A stretch of DNA of 64,000 nt from Chelativorans xinjiangensis (lineage in GTDB: Bacteria; Pseudomonadota; Alphaproteobacteria; Rhizobiales; Rhizobiaceae). Numbering within the stretch: position 1 is the first letter of the stretch; the number at the start of each line of letters is the position of its first letter. A program made the translations under genes and the position numbers. Location of the stretch: positions 1 through 64,000 of the forward strand of contig NZ_WQNH01000025.1 of assembly GCF_009812055.1 (NCBI RefSeq), read 5' to 3'. This document shows positions 9,995 to 18,322 of this stretch, in pieces. The notes beneath the pieces are model-generated. The model searched no databases, had not been told where the DNA came from, and was given only the letters and a program-made list of their open reading frames with translations.

Positions 9995-10168
9995 ATGAAC
10001 CGGCAGCGTTGGCAGGATTGGGCGATCGTTATCGTCGGGATTTGGGTGCTTGGCTTCGCAAATATCACGGCGCTGACAGCGAACGCCGTCCTCGCGGGCA
10101 TCATTCTCGTAGTTCTTTCTTTATCGGTGCTCTTGGCCGCAGTCAATCGACTGCGGCTGTTGACATGA
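9995..10168 (+). CDS. Short SPW-repeat-like membrane peptide (57 aa)
   Basis: Starts MNRQRWQDWAIVIVGIWVLG after a good GGAGG 6 nt upstream, and ends at 10168. It matches the first part of the 119-residue SPW-repeat protein encoded at 14313 (MNEQRWQDWITTLIGFYVF), so it is a half-length relative with two hydrophobic helices. It may be a natural small version or a truncated copy. An imperfect Fnr box lies upstream with fitting spacing. Function of SPW proteins is unknown; they are inner-membrane proteins often found in stress clusters. Confidence 0.6.
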   Translation: MNRQRWQDWAIVIVGIWVLGFANITALTANAVLAGIILVVLSLSVLLAAVNRLRLLT

Positions 10169-10397
10169 GGGTTCGGTCTTCCAGGGTGACTGTGCGACAC
10201 GATGCCAAGGCCGCATTGGGACGTCGACTGCCACGCCGCAATCGAGATGCAAGGCGCGCTTGCAACTCCCATCTCATTGGACATGGGGGATATAATCGGA
10301 AGTTTGTCGTCGATTGGGTCCTTGGCTCGTGCGAGAGTGCAATTTTGTGGGCACCCAAGCTGACATCGAGACCTCCACCAGCCAATGGTGGGCTCCG

Positions 10398-11753
10398 ATG
10401 ACCTCCATAGAGGGCCCGGACGACGTATCGCGCGACCAGAAAGTGGCGCTTGGACGTTGGTCGTGGGCTCTGTACGACTGGGCCAATTCGCCGTTCACGA
10501 CGTTGATCATCACGTTTGTCTTTCCCGCATATCTTCAGACGGCTCTGGTGGCAGATCCAGTCGCGGGCCAAACCGTCTGGGGCTATGTGATCTCCGGCAG
10601 CGGCCTTGTCATCGCCGTGTTCGCTCCTTTGCTTGGAGCGATCGCCGATGCAAGTGGCAGACGCAAGCCCTGGATCTTCGTTTTCACCTCGATATGCGTG
10701 TTCGGCACGGCGCTTCTGTGGTTCGCTGAGCCGTCTCCGGCTTGGCTCGCCTTCAGCCTCGCCTGCATCGTTATCGCCAACATCGGCTTCGAGTTCGGCA
10801 TTGTGTTCAACAATGCTATGTTGCCCGATATCGTACCGGAGGAGCGTCTCGGTCGCTTGTCGGGCTGGGCGTGGGGACTAGGCTATGCCGGTGGCCTCGT
10901 CGCGCTCGGCGTAGCACTGGTGATCTTCATCGGGCCGGAGCAACCGCCATTTGGCCTGGACCGGGACTCGGCGGAGCATGTGCGGATCGTCGGGCCGCTG
11001 GTCGCGCTCTGGCTCGCAATCTTCTCGCTTCCGCTGTTTCTTTTCACGCCGGATCGCCCGTCGTCTGGAAGGGGAATCGGGCAGATGCTGCGGTTCGGGC
11101 TTCGCGAGACGCGTCAAACCTTTGCCGAGCTTGGCAAGAACCAGCCTATCGCTTTGTTCCTGCTGGCACACATGATTTATGCGGACGGGCTGGTCGCGCT
11201 CTTTGCCCTTGGTGGAGTCTATGCTGCAGGCGCGTTCGGCCTTAGCCTTGCAGAGGTCATCACGTTCGGCATCGCGCTCAACGTGGCCGCCGGAGCGGGA
11301 GCGCTCGCATTTGCCTGGGTTGACGACTGGCTCGGCTCGAAACCCACAATTATCATTGCGCTGATCGGGTTGATTGCGGCTTCAATTACTGCTGTGGCTG
11401 CAACAACCCTAGTCTGGTTCTGGATTGCGGGCATCGGCATCGGCCTTTTCGTGGGACCGGCGCAGGCGGCAAGCCGCTCACTCATGGCTCGTCTTGCGCC
11501 TAGCGAGAGGCGCGCCGCCTATTTCGGCCTGTTTGCCCTGTCGGGGAAGGCGACAGCTTTTCTGGGGCCTGCCATCGTTGCATTTGCCACCTCTGCGAGC
11601 GACAGCCAGCGGATAGGACTTGCCACGATCATTGGTTTCTTCGCGATCGGGCTACTCCTGATTTTGCCGGTCAGTGAGCCGCGGAAGCTAGAGCATGATC
11701 CCGAAAAGTGGATACCGGTTTTCGGAAAAGATCATGCTGAAACAAAGGGATAG
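10398..11753 (+). CDS. UMF1-family MFS transporter (Atg22-like)
   Basis: A 451-residue membrane protein with about 12 hydrophobic helices. The signature ALYDWANSPFTTLIITFVFP near the N-terminus and NIGFEFGIVFNNAMLPDIV, together with RLGRLSGWAWGLGYAGGL, are characteristic of UMF1 (Atg22-related) permeases, whose substrates in bacteria are mostly unknown. A longer frame opens at 10314 but family-like sequence begins after ATG 10398. The last roughly 18 codons run through a rhizobial palindromic repeat (11692-11738), so the C-terminal tail is repeat-derived. Confidence 0.85.
   Translation: MTSIEGPDDVSRDQKVALGRWSWALYDWANSPFTTLIITFVFPAYLQTALVADPVAGQTVWGYVISGSGLVIAVFAPLLGAIADASGRRKPWIFVFTSICVFGTALLWFAEPSPAWLAFSLACIVIANIGFEFGIVFNNAMLPDIVPEERLGRLSGWAWGLGYAGGLVALGVALVIFIGPEQPPFGLDRDSAEHVRIVGPLVALWLAIFSLPLFLFTPDRPSSGRGIGQMLRFGLRETRQTFAELGKNQPIALFLLAHMIYADGLVALFALGGVYAAGAFGLSLAEVITFGIALNVAAGAGALAFAWVDDWLGSKPTIIIALIGLIAASITAVAATTLVWFWIAGIGIGLFVGPAQAASRSLMARLAPSERRAAYFGLFALSGKATAFLGPAIVAFATSASDSQRIGLATIIGFFAIGLLLILPVSEPRKLEHDPEKWIPVFGKDHAETKG
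11692..11738. repeat. Rhizobial intergenic palindrome
   Basis: AGCATGATCccgaaaa ... ttttcggaaaaGATCATGCT forms an imperfect stem-loop of the kind scattered through rhizobial genomes. It overlaps the last codons of the UMF1 transporter gene and may also end its transcript. Confidence 0.65.
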
Positions 11754-11796
11754 ATCGGGATGGCGATTCAACGAAGCGTCATCGTGATCTAAGCTG

Positions 11797-12035
11797 TTGA
11801 AGCTGAGGCGCATGTGACTTTGCTCCTCAGGCGAGGCAATGCGGGTCTCATCCTGCTTGTCGCGCGGCAGATCCCGGTCGCACCGCCTGAAACGATCGCC
11901 GTGCTAAGGCGGAAGCCAATGAAGTGATCTGCCTCGAGCAGTCCGCGTTGGTCCAGGCGATTGGTTTCCACTACTTGAATTTCAGACAGTGGAGCGACGA
12001 GGACGCGACCACCCATCTAGAGGCGGCAGAGCAAG
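11797..12035 (+). pseudogene. Phosphoribosyltransferase C-terminal relic
   Basis: Two frames together give IPVAPPETIAVLRRK and ANEVICLEQSALVQAIGFHY followed by NFRQWSDED, which matches the C-terminal end of the phosphoribosyltransferase-domain proteins common in bacterial stress islands (pattern VAPPEAV...DEVICLE...AVGxxYxxFxQ.SDEEV). One extra base near 11905 breaks the frame, and the N-terminal PRPP-binding part is missing. Not functional. Confidence 0.6.
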
Positions 12036-12105
12036 CCGGCGGCTTGGGAAGACGCGGCAGGAAGCAGCCAAATAGCGCCCTCGCGTGCAAATTTTCTTGA
12101 TGCCG

Positions 12106-12119
12106 TTGATCTGAATCAA
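12106..12119. promoter_or_regulatory. Orphan FixK/Fnr box
   Basis: TTGATCTGAATCAA, a perfect box. No intact gene follows in either direction within several hundred bases; it probably belonged to a gene that has been lost. Confidence 0.65.
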
Positions 12120-13069
12120 TGAGGATATCCGGCCGGCTGTTAGTTTTGCTAATGTTATGCGGAGACAAGTTGGCTAAGGCCATGCGGCAAGGCATCCAAG
12201 CGGATGAGGAGCCAAAGAGCTGATGAACCGATGTGCCAATGAAACATGACAGACGGGCTCGCCGCGTTGTCCGAGCGACCTCGAAGGAAACTTTGAGGCT
12301 TGTAGGATACACGTTGCGGGCCCGACCGATTCTTCGGTGAGTTGGTGCAGAACGTTACCCGATGCCCCCAGTTCGTAAATCGCTGCGCAAGAACGCGGCG
12401 AGGCCGTTTTGTCCCGGAGGGAAGTTGACCTGAAGGCCGGGAAGCTGATCTCACCATTCTGCCGGCGTGATCTGCGAGATCCGAACATTGTTGTGTTGTT
12501 ATCAATGGTTTCCGAGGCGCTTGGAGATGAGTTTTGAAATTGCCGCGACGGTCGTGCCAAAGGACCCAGATTTCAGAGCGCTGATAAAAGCACGAGATGC
12601 GGTGGCGCCGCCATGTTAACTCGCTCCGGGGCAACCCGATCTTGCGGAATTGGCAACGCCCGAACAGCCATCAGGAGCACCTTGGGCTTCGAGGGCAAGG
12701 TGGCATGCGGGTGCAAACCATTTTGATCTGGGCAAGGGGCCTCCTCACATTCGGCTGGGACGGCCTGTCACTCTGTGCCATAGCTGTTGCACGTTCTCTC
12801 CCACCGCCAGATTGAACCACGCCAGATCGTCGGACGATGCGTTCACAACGATAAGGGAGGTTGTAGGGCCCTCGTGGACCTCAGGATCGCTGCCGCTTCT
12901 CCTGCCCTATATGACGAGGCGACATACCACACCGAGGGCATGAGCTGGACCGCCTCGCCGAGCGTGGCGACGAGGCGCCGAAAATCGGTGTTCGGCTCGG
13001 CATTGGCAGAAAAGCAGCAAATGATCAGATTGTCCGCCAGAGAAGATCTCCATCAATCTCGCGATATTT
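12120..13069. other. Eroded gene-free region
   Basis: About 950 bp behind an orphan Fnr box. Open frames exist on both strands, but none shows a family signature, consistent codon pattern or ribosome binding site. Part near 12787-13100 stays open on the plus strand but I could not assign it. I read this as decayed coding DNA. Confidence 0.5.
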
Positions 13070-13594
13070 CTACACACCTGCCTCTTCGCGCGACCAGCTG
13101 ACTTGTAGGGAGTAGGGCTCCGCCTCGTAACGGTAGACAAGCCTTCCATGGAAGGCGCGGTGGACAGTCTCGGCGATGCGGCGCGGCAGATGGATGTCCG
13201 TCGTCGTGATCTCGATCATGCTCTCGTCCTTGCGGATGCCCATGATCCGGTTCATGGGATGCTCCCGGTTCTCCAGCTCCTCCTGATGCCGTGCGAGGCG
13301 AAGGATTTCGTCTTGATGCTGTATCGCGAAGGGCCCGGTGAGGGTGAGGACGCCAGCGGGATAGCCGTCCTCGATCCGCCGGCATGCGGGGCAAATTTCG
13401 TGCCCGGTATCGGTCGGCGTGGATATCCATTGCCATCGCCCGTCCTTGAAGGCGGCGCCGCACTTAGGACAGACGGCAGGACCACGCGGCTTCTGCTGCC
13501 GTTGGTAGGGATCATCGACACGATCTTCCTGCGCACGGCCGGCGATCCGTCTGCCGGATGGATGGGTGGTCTTGGCTCTCTCCGTAGGCTTCAT
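13070..13594 (-). CDS. BCAM0308-family zinc-ribbon protein
   Basis: A 174-residue soluble protein with two CxxC pairs (AVCPKCGAAFKDGRWQW and EICPACRRIEDGYPAGV) that would bind zinc, followed by LTLTGPFAIQHQDEILRLAR and EHPMNRIM. I recognise this layout as the BCAM0308 family, distantly like the N-terminal zinc domain of the ribosome export factor NMD3; its role is unknown, with RNA or ribosome binding a possibility. The gene is divergent from the DUF2267 operon and has its own Fnr box 73 bp upstream. Confidence 0.7.
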   Translation of the reverse strand: MKPTERAKTTHPSGRRIAGRAQEDRVDDPYQRQQKPRGPAVCPKCGAAFKDGRWQWISTPTDTGHEICPACRRIEDGYPAGVLTLTGPFAIQHQDEILRLARHQEELENREHPMNRIMGIRKDESMIEITTTDIHLPRRIAETVHRAFHGRLVYRYEAEPYSLQVSWSREEAGV

Positions 13595-13666
13595 CGTCTA
13601 CCCTCCCGGCGGTCTCCGCGCCACATGTGATCATAACAGCATGACAGTGGAACGGGACCCTCTGCG

Positions 13667-13680
13667 TTGACGGAGGTCAA
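13667..13680. promoter_or_regulatory. FixK/Fnr box for the BCAM0308 gene
   Basis: TTGACGGAGGTCAA. Read leftward at -41.5 it places the start of transcription near 13632, 38 nt before the ATG at 13594. Confidence 0.75.
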
Positions 13681-13714
13681 TACAGCGAAGGTTTCCGCAT
13701 CGGCCCTCGCGGCG

Positions 13715-13728
13715 TTGATATGCATCAA
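13715..13728. promoter_or_regulatory. FixK/Fnr box for the DUF2267 operon
   Basis: TTGATATGCATCAA. Read rightward at -41.5 transcription would start near 13763, about 70 nt before the first gene of the operon. It is the second of two boxes in one divergent spacer. Confidence 0.75.
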
Positions 13729-13833
13729 TGAAGGTTCGGGATGCGTCGGCTAGTTTGGTCGATAAGACAGACGGCATGGTTCGATACTCCCGGTGTTCGG
13801 TAGGTCGGACCTCTGGAGCAAACAGAGTTGACC

Positions 13834-14274
13834 ATGACGAGCGGACATCCCACCTTCGATCACACCGTGCAGGAGGCCAACATTTGGCTCAAGGCTGTTG
13901 CCGAGCAGCTTCACTTCGAGGAGCGACGCTACGCTTACAGCGCGCTGAGGGCCACGTTGCACGCGCTGCGTGACCGGCTTACACCTGAAAGCGCGGTGCA
14001 TTTTGGCGCCCAACTGCCGATGGTCGTGCGCGGACTCTACTACGAGGGCTGGCGGATTGCCGGAAAGCCGAGGGAAGACCACACGGTCAACGAGTTCTGC
14101 GACCATGTCGCAAGCGAGTTGCCGCCGAAATTTCCAATGGACGCCCTCACAGTCGCGCGCGGCGTCTTCGCGGTCATCTTCAAGGAACTCGATCCGGGCG
14201 AGACGGCAAAGATCATCGATCAGTGGCCGGTGTCGCTCAGAAGCTTGTGGCCGGAGATCGCGCGCCGCAGCTAG
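13834..14274 (+). CDS. DUF2267 protein, copy 1
   Basis: A 146-residue soluble helical protein. Segments YAYSALRATLHALRDRL, GAQLPMVVRGLYYEGW and VARGVFAVIFKELDPGE are typical of DUF2267, a family of unknown function frequent in stress and low-oxygen gene clusters. TTG at 13828 would add two residues and sits closer to the GGAG upstream, so the start is not certain. It heads a co-directional operon with SPW, BON, a second DUF2267 and ChaB genes. Confidence 0.85.
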   Translation: MTSGHPTFDHTVQEANIWLKAVAEQLHFEERRYAYSALRATLHALRDRLTPESAVHFGAQLPMVVRGLYYEGWRIAGKPREDHTVNEFCDHVASELPPKFPMDALTVARGVFAVIFKELDPGETAKIIDQWPVSLRSLWPEIARRS

Positions 14275-14312
14275 GTGGGCGAAATGCCTGAGCGATCGTA
14301 ATGGAGGTCAAA

Positions 14313-14672
14313 ATGAACGAACAACGTTGGCAGGACTGGATTACGACCCTGATTGGATTCTACGTGTTTCTTTCGCCCTGGGTCATCCCGTACTTCTTTC
14401 CCGATTCTGCGGTCACGGGAATGGCGGCGTGGAGCCATTACGTCGTCGGCGCGGCAATTGTCATCATGGGCATTGTGGCGCTGGCCTCGGACCAGTTGTG
14501 GGAAGAATGGGTGGAGGTCTTCCTGGGCGTATGGCTCGTCATTGCGCCCTGGGCCCTGGGCTTTGCAGAAATGACGCCGTTTGTCTGGAATTCTGTCATC
14601 ATCGGCGTCATCCTGATGGCTCTGTCTGCAAGCACGCTTTTCACCGGCTTCAACGCCAAGAGTATCACCTGA
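14313..14672 (+). CDS. SPW-repeat membrane protein
   Basis: A 119-residue protein with four hydrophobic helices and two copies of the SPW-type repeat (YVFLSPWVIPYF and WLVIAPWALGFAEM). ATG 14313 is preferred over 14301 because GGAGGTC lies 7 nt before it. The family sits in the inner membrane and its function is unknown. The N-terminal MNEQRWQDW is shared with the 57-residue protein at 9995. Confidence 0.82.
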   Translation: MNEQRWQDWITTLIGFYVFLSPWVIPYFFPDSAVTGMAAWSHYVVGAAIVIMGIVALASDQLWEEWVEVFLGVWLVIAPWALGFAEMTPFVWNSVIIGVILMALSASTLFTGFNAKSIT

Positions 14673-14749
14673 TCGTGTCGGAACGGGCTCGAGAAGCGAG
14701 ACGTTCCGGCTTCTCGCCGTAATGGAATTGGCTTGCGGAGAACCAGGTG

Positions 14750-15475
14750 ATGGAAGATGCCGAACTTGTGCAGCACGCGCTCAAGGCACTGCGGAGCGAG
14801 CCGCGCATAGGTCGGCAGTTCAAGCCAGACCTTATCCGGCTCGAAGCCGATGGAGCGATCCTGATCGAGGGAGAAGTGAATACGGTCGCGCAGAAGCGGC
14901 TCGCTCTGGAGCGGCTTGCAGCGATTCCCGGTATCAACGGCATCGTCGATCGGCTCCACCTGCGGCCGCCCGTTCCGATGAGCGACGACGGTATCCTCGA
15001 TCATCTGCGAAAAACCTTCATTCAGGAGTCGGCATTCACAGGCGCGCGGATAGCCGAAAGGCAAGGTGAAAGGGCGGTCTTGGTTCGTGGTTCGCCTTAT
15101 CACGAATTTGGCACGATCGAGTTCGAAGTCGAGAACGGCGTCGTGACATTGAACGGTTCGGTGCCGAGCCTCACATCGAAGCGTCTGGCTGGTGTGCTTG
15201 CATGGTGGGTGCCCGGGAGCCGGGACGTCATCAACGGAATCGCCGTCAATCCGCCGGAAGAGGATGCTCCGATTCTCATCGAGGAAGCGGTTCGCATCGC
15301 TCTTGAGAAGGACCGCTTTGTGGATGCCTCCCAGGTTCGTGTGGGTATCAGAGGCCGGATCGCTCGCCTCACGGGACTCGTGAAGGCGAGCGAGATGCGC
15401 TACGCGGCCGAAGCCGATGCCTGGTACGTCTTCGGAGTTGATGACGTCGTCAACGAGATCGAGGTCAAGGCGTAG
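14750..15475 (+). CDS. BON-domain protein with repeated BON modules
   Basis: A 241-residue protein with no clear signal peptide. It contains two to three BON (OsmY-type) modules: about residues 15-70 (GAILIEGEVNTVAQKRLALE), 100-165 (IEFEVENGVVTLNGSVPS) and 175-240 (RIARLTGLVKASEMRYAAE). BON domains bind lipids or membranes, but the protein looks cytoplasmic. It follows the SPW gene by 77 bp and precedes the second DUF2267 gene in the same operon. Confidence 0.82.
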   Translation: MEDAELVQHALKALRSEPRIGRQFKPDLIRLEADGAILIEGEVNTVAQKRLALERLAAIPGINGIVDRLHLRPPVPMSDDGILDHLRKTFIQESAFTGARIAERQGERAVLVRGSPYHEFGTIEFEVENGVVTLNGSVPSLTSKRLAGVLAWWVPGSRDVINGIAVNPPEEDAPILIEEAVRIALEKDRFVDASQVRVGIRGRIARLTGLVKASEMRYAAEADAWYVFGVDDVVNEIEVKA

Positions 15476-15498
15476 ACGCCACGAGGAGAGATCGACCG

Positions 15499-15918
15499 GT
15501 GACAGTTACCCAAGAGGTGCGCAAGGCTGTCGAGGACACCACAAGCTGGATCGATGACCTGATGCAGCGCCTAGGATGGCACGAGAGTGACCATGCCTAC
15601 CTGGCTCTCGTTGCAGGCTTGCATGCGCTTCGCGATGCTCTGGGGCGAGACGAAGCGATCTCCTTGGGCGCGCAACTACCGCCGCTGCTGCGCGGACTTT
15701 ACTATGAGGGCTGGCATCCCGGCCAACACGCTGCTGCCCGAGGCAGGGGTGCATTTCTGGAACGGATCCACGACGGCGTCCATCGGAGTCCCGCGATCGA
15801 CGCCGAACGGGTCGCCCGTGCGCTGCTTGCCTTGCTGGCAGCACGGCTGTCCGCCCCGGAGCTCGAAAATGCAAAGGCGGCAACGCCACCTGCGCTTCAC
15901 TATCTCTGGCCGGATTGA
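15499..15918 (+). CDS. DUF2267 protein, copy 2
   Basis: A 139-residue paralog of the operon's first gene, with YLALVAGLHALRDAL and GAQLPPLLRGLYYEGWHPG. It starts at GTG 15499 after GAGGAGAGATC. Two diverged DUF2267 genes in one operon suggest they may form a hetero-oligomer; that is inference only. Confidence 0.82.
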   Translation: MTVTQEVRKAVEDTTSWIDDLMQRLGWHESDHAYLALVAGLHALRDALGRDEAISLGAQLPPLLRGLYYEGWHPGQHAAARGRGAFLERIHDGVHRSPAIDAERVARALLALLAARLSAPELENAKAATPPALHYLWPD

Positions 15919-15981
15919 GCCTGAATTGCCGAAGGAAGAGGGAAATGCGCACGGTTGCAGAGCAAGAATCTGGAGCGGCCA

Positions 15982-16191
15982 GTGCCCTACGCCACGAATG
16001 CTCACCTCCCGCCATCGGTGCGACGATCCCTGCCGGAGCATGCGCAGGATATCTATCGCGAGGCGTTCAACCAAGCATTCGCGGCGCATGAGGGTGATCC
16101 ACGTCAGGAGGCGGCATCGCACAGGATTGCCTGGGGCGCCGTCAAGCGTTCCTACGTCAAGACCAGCGAGGGGTGGGTCGTGCCGTCATAG
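15982..16191 (+). CDS. ChaB-family small protein
   Basis: A 69-residue protein with HLPPSVRRSLPEHAQDIYRE, HRIAWGAVKRSY and a C-terminal GWV, the pattern of the ChaB fold (putative regulator of cation transport, function unproven). The start is uncertain: GTG 15982 is preferred because GGAG lies 7 nt upstream and the conserved part begins there; a TTG at 15955 is also open. It is the last gene of the DUF2267/SPW/BON operon and converges on the ribonucleotide reductase gene. Confidence 0.75.
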   Translation: MPYATNAHLPPSVRRSLPEHAQDIYREAFNQAFAAHEGDPRQEAASHRIAWGAVKRSYVKTSEGWVVPS

Positions 16192-16206
16192 ATTCCAGCC
16201 GGCGCG

Positions 16207-18063
16207 TCAATCAGCCTCGCGCTCCATGACGCAGCAATGCGGCGCATTGGCCCCCTCGTTTCCAGCGCTCAATATCGCGGCGCGGGCAGGTGAGACGCGA
16301 AAAGTCGTGCAGCCCTTCAGGCCAAGGTCATACGCCATGTCGTAGACGCCGCGAAAGTCCTCGAATGACGTTTCTTCCGCGACGTTGATCGTCTTGGAGA
16401 TGGCGTTGTCGACAAAGGGTTGCAGCGCCGCCTGCATCAGAAGATGCTCCCTGGGAGAAAGTTCGGCAGCCGAGCGGAAGGCGGGCGGCAGCCGGCTCTG
16501 CGAAGGCAGCCGAGTCCTTTGCCACGACGCCACCGCTCGGTCGGTCAGTTCGAAGGCACGGACATCACCGGACGCGTCCAGCACGTTGCGACTGTAGCCG
16601 GCCGCGAAGGCGGGTTCGATCCCGCTCGATATGTTGTTGGCGAGAAGGCTGATGGAGCCGGTCGGCGCAATGGCGATCAGGTGGCTGTTGCGAATGCCGT
16701 GCTTTGCGACGGCATCGCGAATGTCTGCAGGAAGGCCGGCAATGAACGGGCTCGACAGATAGCCGTCTCGGGCGAAGGCTGGAAACATGCCCTTCTCCGC
16801 GGCAAGCTCGATCGAGGTTCGGTAGGCGGCAAGGCAGACGGTCCGCATGATTCCTGTCGCGACCGCCCGTGCTTCCTCGCTGCCGTAGTCGAGGCCGAGC
16901 ATGACGAGGGCATCGGCCAATCCCGTGATGCCAAGCCCGATCCTCCTCGTGTTGCGGGCCGCCTCTGCCTCTCGGCGCAAGGGGAAGCGTGACACGTCGA
17001 TCACGTCGTCGAGGAAACGGGTCGCAAGCCTCGCGGTCTCCGCAAGCGTATCCTCGTCGAGCCGGGCGCCGGCGCTGAAAGGCTCGCGGACGAATTGGGT
17101 CAAGTTGATGGAGCCGAGGTCGCAGGCTCCATAAGGGGGCAGGGGGATTTCGCCGCAGGGGTTCGTCGCCGTGAGCCGCTCGCGATAGTGAAGATTGTTG
17201 AGCCGATTGATGCAATCGATGAACAGGACACCCGGTTCCGCATGGTCATAGGTCGCCCGCAGGATGCTGTCCCACAGATTGCGTGCCCTAAGGCGCCGAT
17301 GCACCCGGCAGCGCATGGCGCCTTCGCGGCCGGTCCAGTCGCGAAGGACGACCTCCTCGCCCGGTGGCTCTCCGCCGGCTGCCGGAAAGACCAGGGCCCA
17401 CTCCCGGTCCGCGCGCACGGCTGCCATGAAGGCATCGCTCACCTGCACGGAGAGATTGAAATGGCACAGCGCGCCCGGCGCCTGCTTGGCTGTGACGAAG
17501 GTCTCGATGTCGGGATGGTCGCAGCGTAATGTGGCCATCATCGCCCCGCGGCGCGAGCCCGTCGAAAGCATAGTCGCGCACATTGAATCCCACAGGCCCA
17601 TGAAGGAGACCGGGCCGGAGGCGATCGAGCCGACCCCACGCGCTGGCGTGCCGCGCGGGCGCAGGCTCGAGAAGTCGTAGCCCACACCGCCGCCTTGCTG
17701 CATGGTGATCGCCCCCTCGCGCAGCGCGCCGAAGATGCCGTCGATGGAATCCCCGATCGTTCCCATCACGAAGCAATTGAAGAGCGTCACCTTGAACCCG
17801 GTGCCCGCGCCTGCAAGGATGCGTCCGCCAGGCAGGAAGCGGAAGCCGTCGAGCAGGGTCAGGAAGGCGGCTTGCCATCTCTGCCGGTCCGCCGGCTCCG
17901 CCCGGGAGATTGCGCGGGCGACGCGCCGCCAGGTGTCGCGGACCGTGTCGTCCACGATCCTGTCGCCCGCACGGCCGCGATACTTGCTTTCCCAGATGAA
18001 GCGCGAGACTTCCGCCTCCAATGGGTCTGACTTCATGCCGTTGCCGCTTGCCGTCAGGTTCAT
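16207..18063 (-). CDS. nrdJ: Class II (B12-dependent) ribonucleoside-diphosphate reductase
   Basis: A 618-residue protein reducing ribonucleotides to deoxyribonucleotides with adenosylcobalamin, so it works without oxygen. Recognisable parts are FLPGGRILAGAGT, the cysteine segment TLFNCFVMG, GGGVGYDFSSLRPRGTPARG, TNPCGEIPLPPYGACDLGSI with the radical-site cysteine, and the nucleotide-binding APTGSISLLA. The C-terminus ends in PHCCVMEREAD, whose adjacent cysteines probably replace the usual CxxC reductant pair. ATG 18063 is chosen because it lies just past the ACP gene with GAAGGGTG upstream. It is the last gene of the acs-PDH operon, under the Fnr box at 23365. Confidence 0.9.
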   Translation of the reverse strand: MNLTASGNGMKSDPLEAEVSRFIWESKYRGRAGDRIVDDTVRDTWRRVARAISRAEPADRQRWQAAFLTLLDGFRFLPGGRILAGAGTGFKVTLFNCFVMGTIGDSIDGIFGALREGAITMQQGGGVGYDFSSLRPRGTPARGVGSIASGPVSFMGLWDSMCATMLSTGSRRGAMMATLRCDHPDIETFVTAKQAPGALCHFNLSVQVSDAFMAAVRADREWALVFPAAGGEPPGEEVVLRDWTGREGAMRCRVHRRLRARNLWDSILRATYDHAEPGVLFIDCINRLNNLHYRERLTATNPCGEIPLPPYGACDLGSINLTQFVREPFSAGARLDEDTLAETARLATRFLDDVIDVSRFPLRREAEAARNTRRIGLGITGLADALVMLGLDYGSEEARAVATGIMRTVCLAAYRTSIELAAEKGMFPAFARDGYLSSPFIAGLPADIRDAVAKHGIRNSHLIAIAPTGSISLLANNISSGIEPAFAAGYSRNVLDASGDVRAFELTDRAVASWQRTRLPSQSRLPPAFRSAAELSPREHLLMQAALQPFVDNAISKTINVAEETSFEDFRGVYDMAYDLGLKGCTTFRVSPARAAILSAGNEGANAPHCCVMEREAD

Positions 18064-18079
18064 CGCGCGCACCCTTCGG

Positions 18080-18322
18080 CTACGCGCTCCCCGCGAGATA
18101 TGCAACAACGCCGTCCATCGTGAACAGCTTCGGATAGTCCTCTTCGGGGATCGCCACGCCGGTTCGCTTGTTGAGGGCGATGATGAAGTTGAGGAAATCC
18201 ATGGAATCAATGTCGAGTGCTGCGCGGATGTCGCTGCCGCCGGCAAGTGCTGCCGGATCCGTTTCCGGTGCGATGTCGGAAAGGATCTCGCTGGCGAGCT
18301 TGCGGATTTCAGCTTCGGTCAT
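18080..18322 (-). CDS. Acyl carrier protein
   Basis: An 80-residue carrier protein, with the phosphopantetheine serine in ALDIDSMDFLNFII. Its ATG overlaps the E2 stop codon by 4 nt, so it is translated with the dehydrogenase. The YPKLFTMDGVVAYL tail resembles ACPs found beside PDH-like operons rather than the fatty acid synthase AcpP. A role as acyl acceptor for the complex or for the FAAL fusion protein is speculation. Confidence 0.85.
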   Translation of the reverse strand: MTEAEIRKLASEILSDIAPETDPAALAGGSDIRAALDIDSMDFLNFIIALNKRTGVAIPEEDYPKLFTMDGVVAYLAGSA

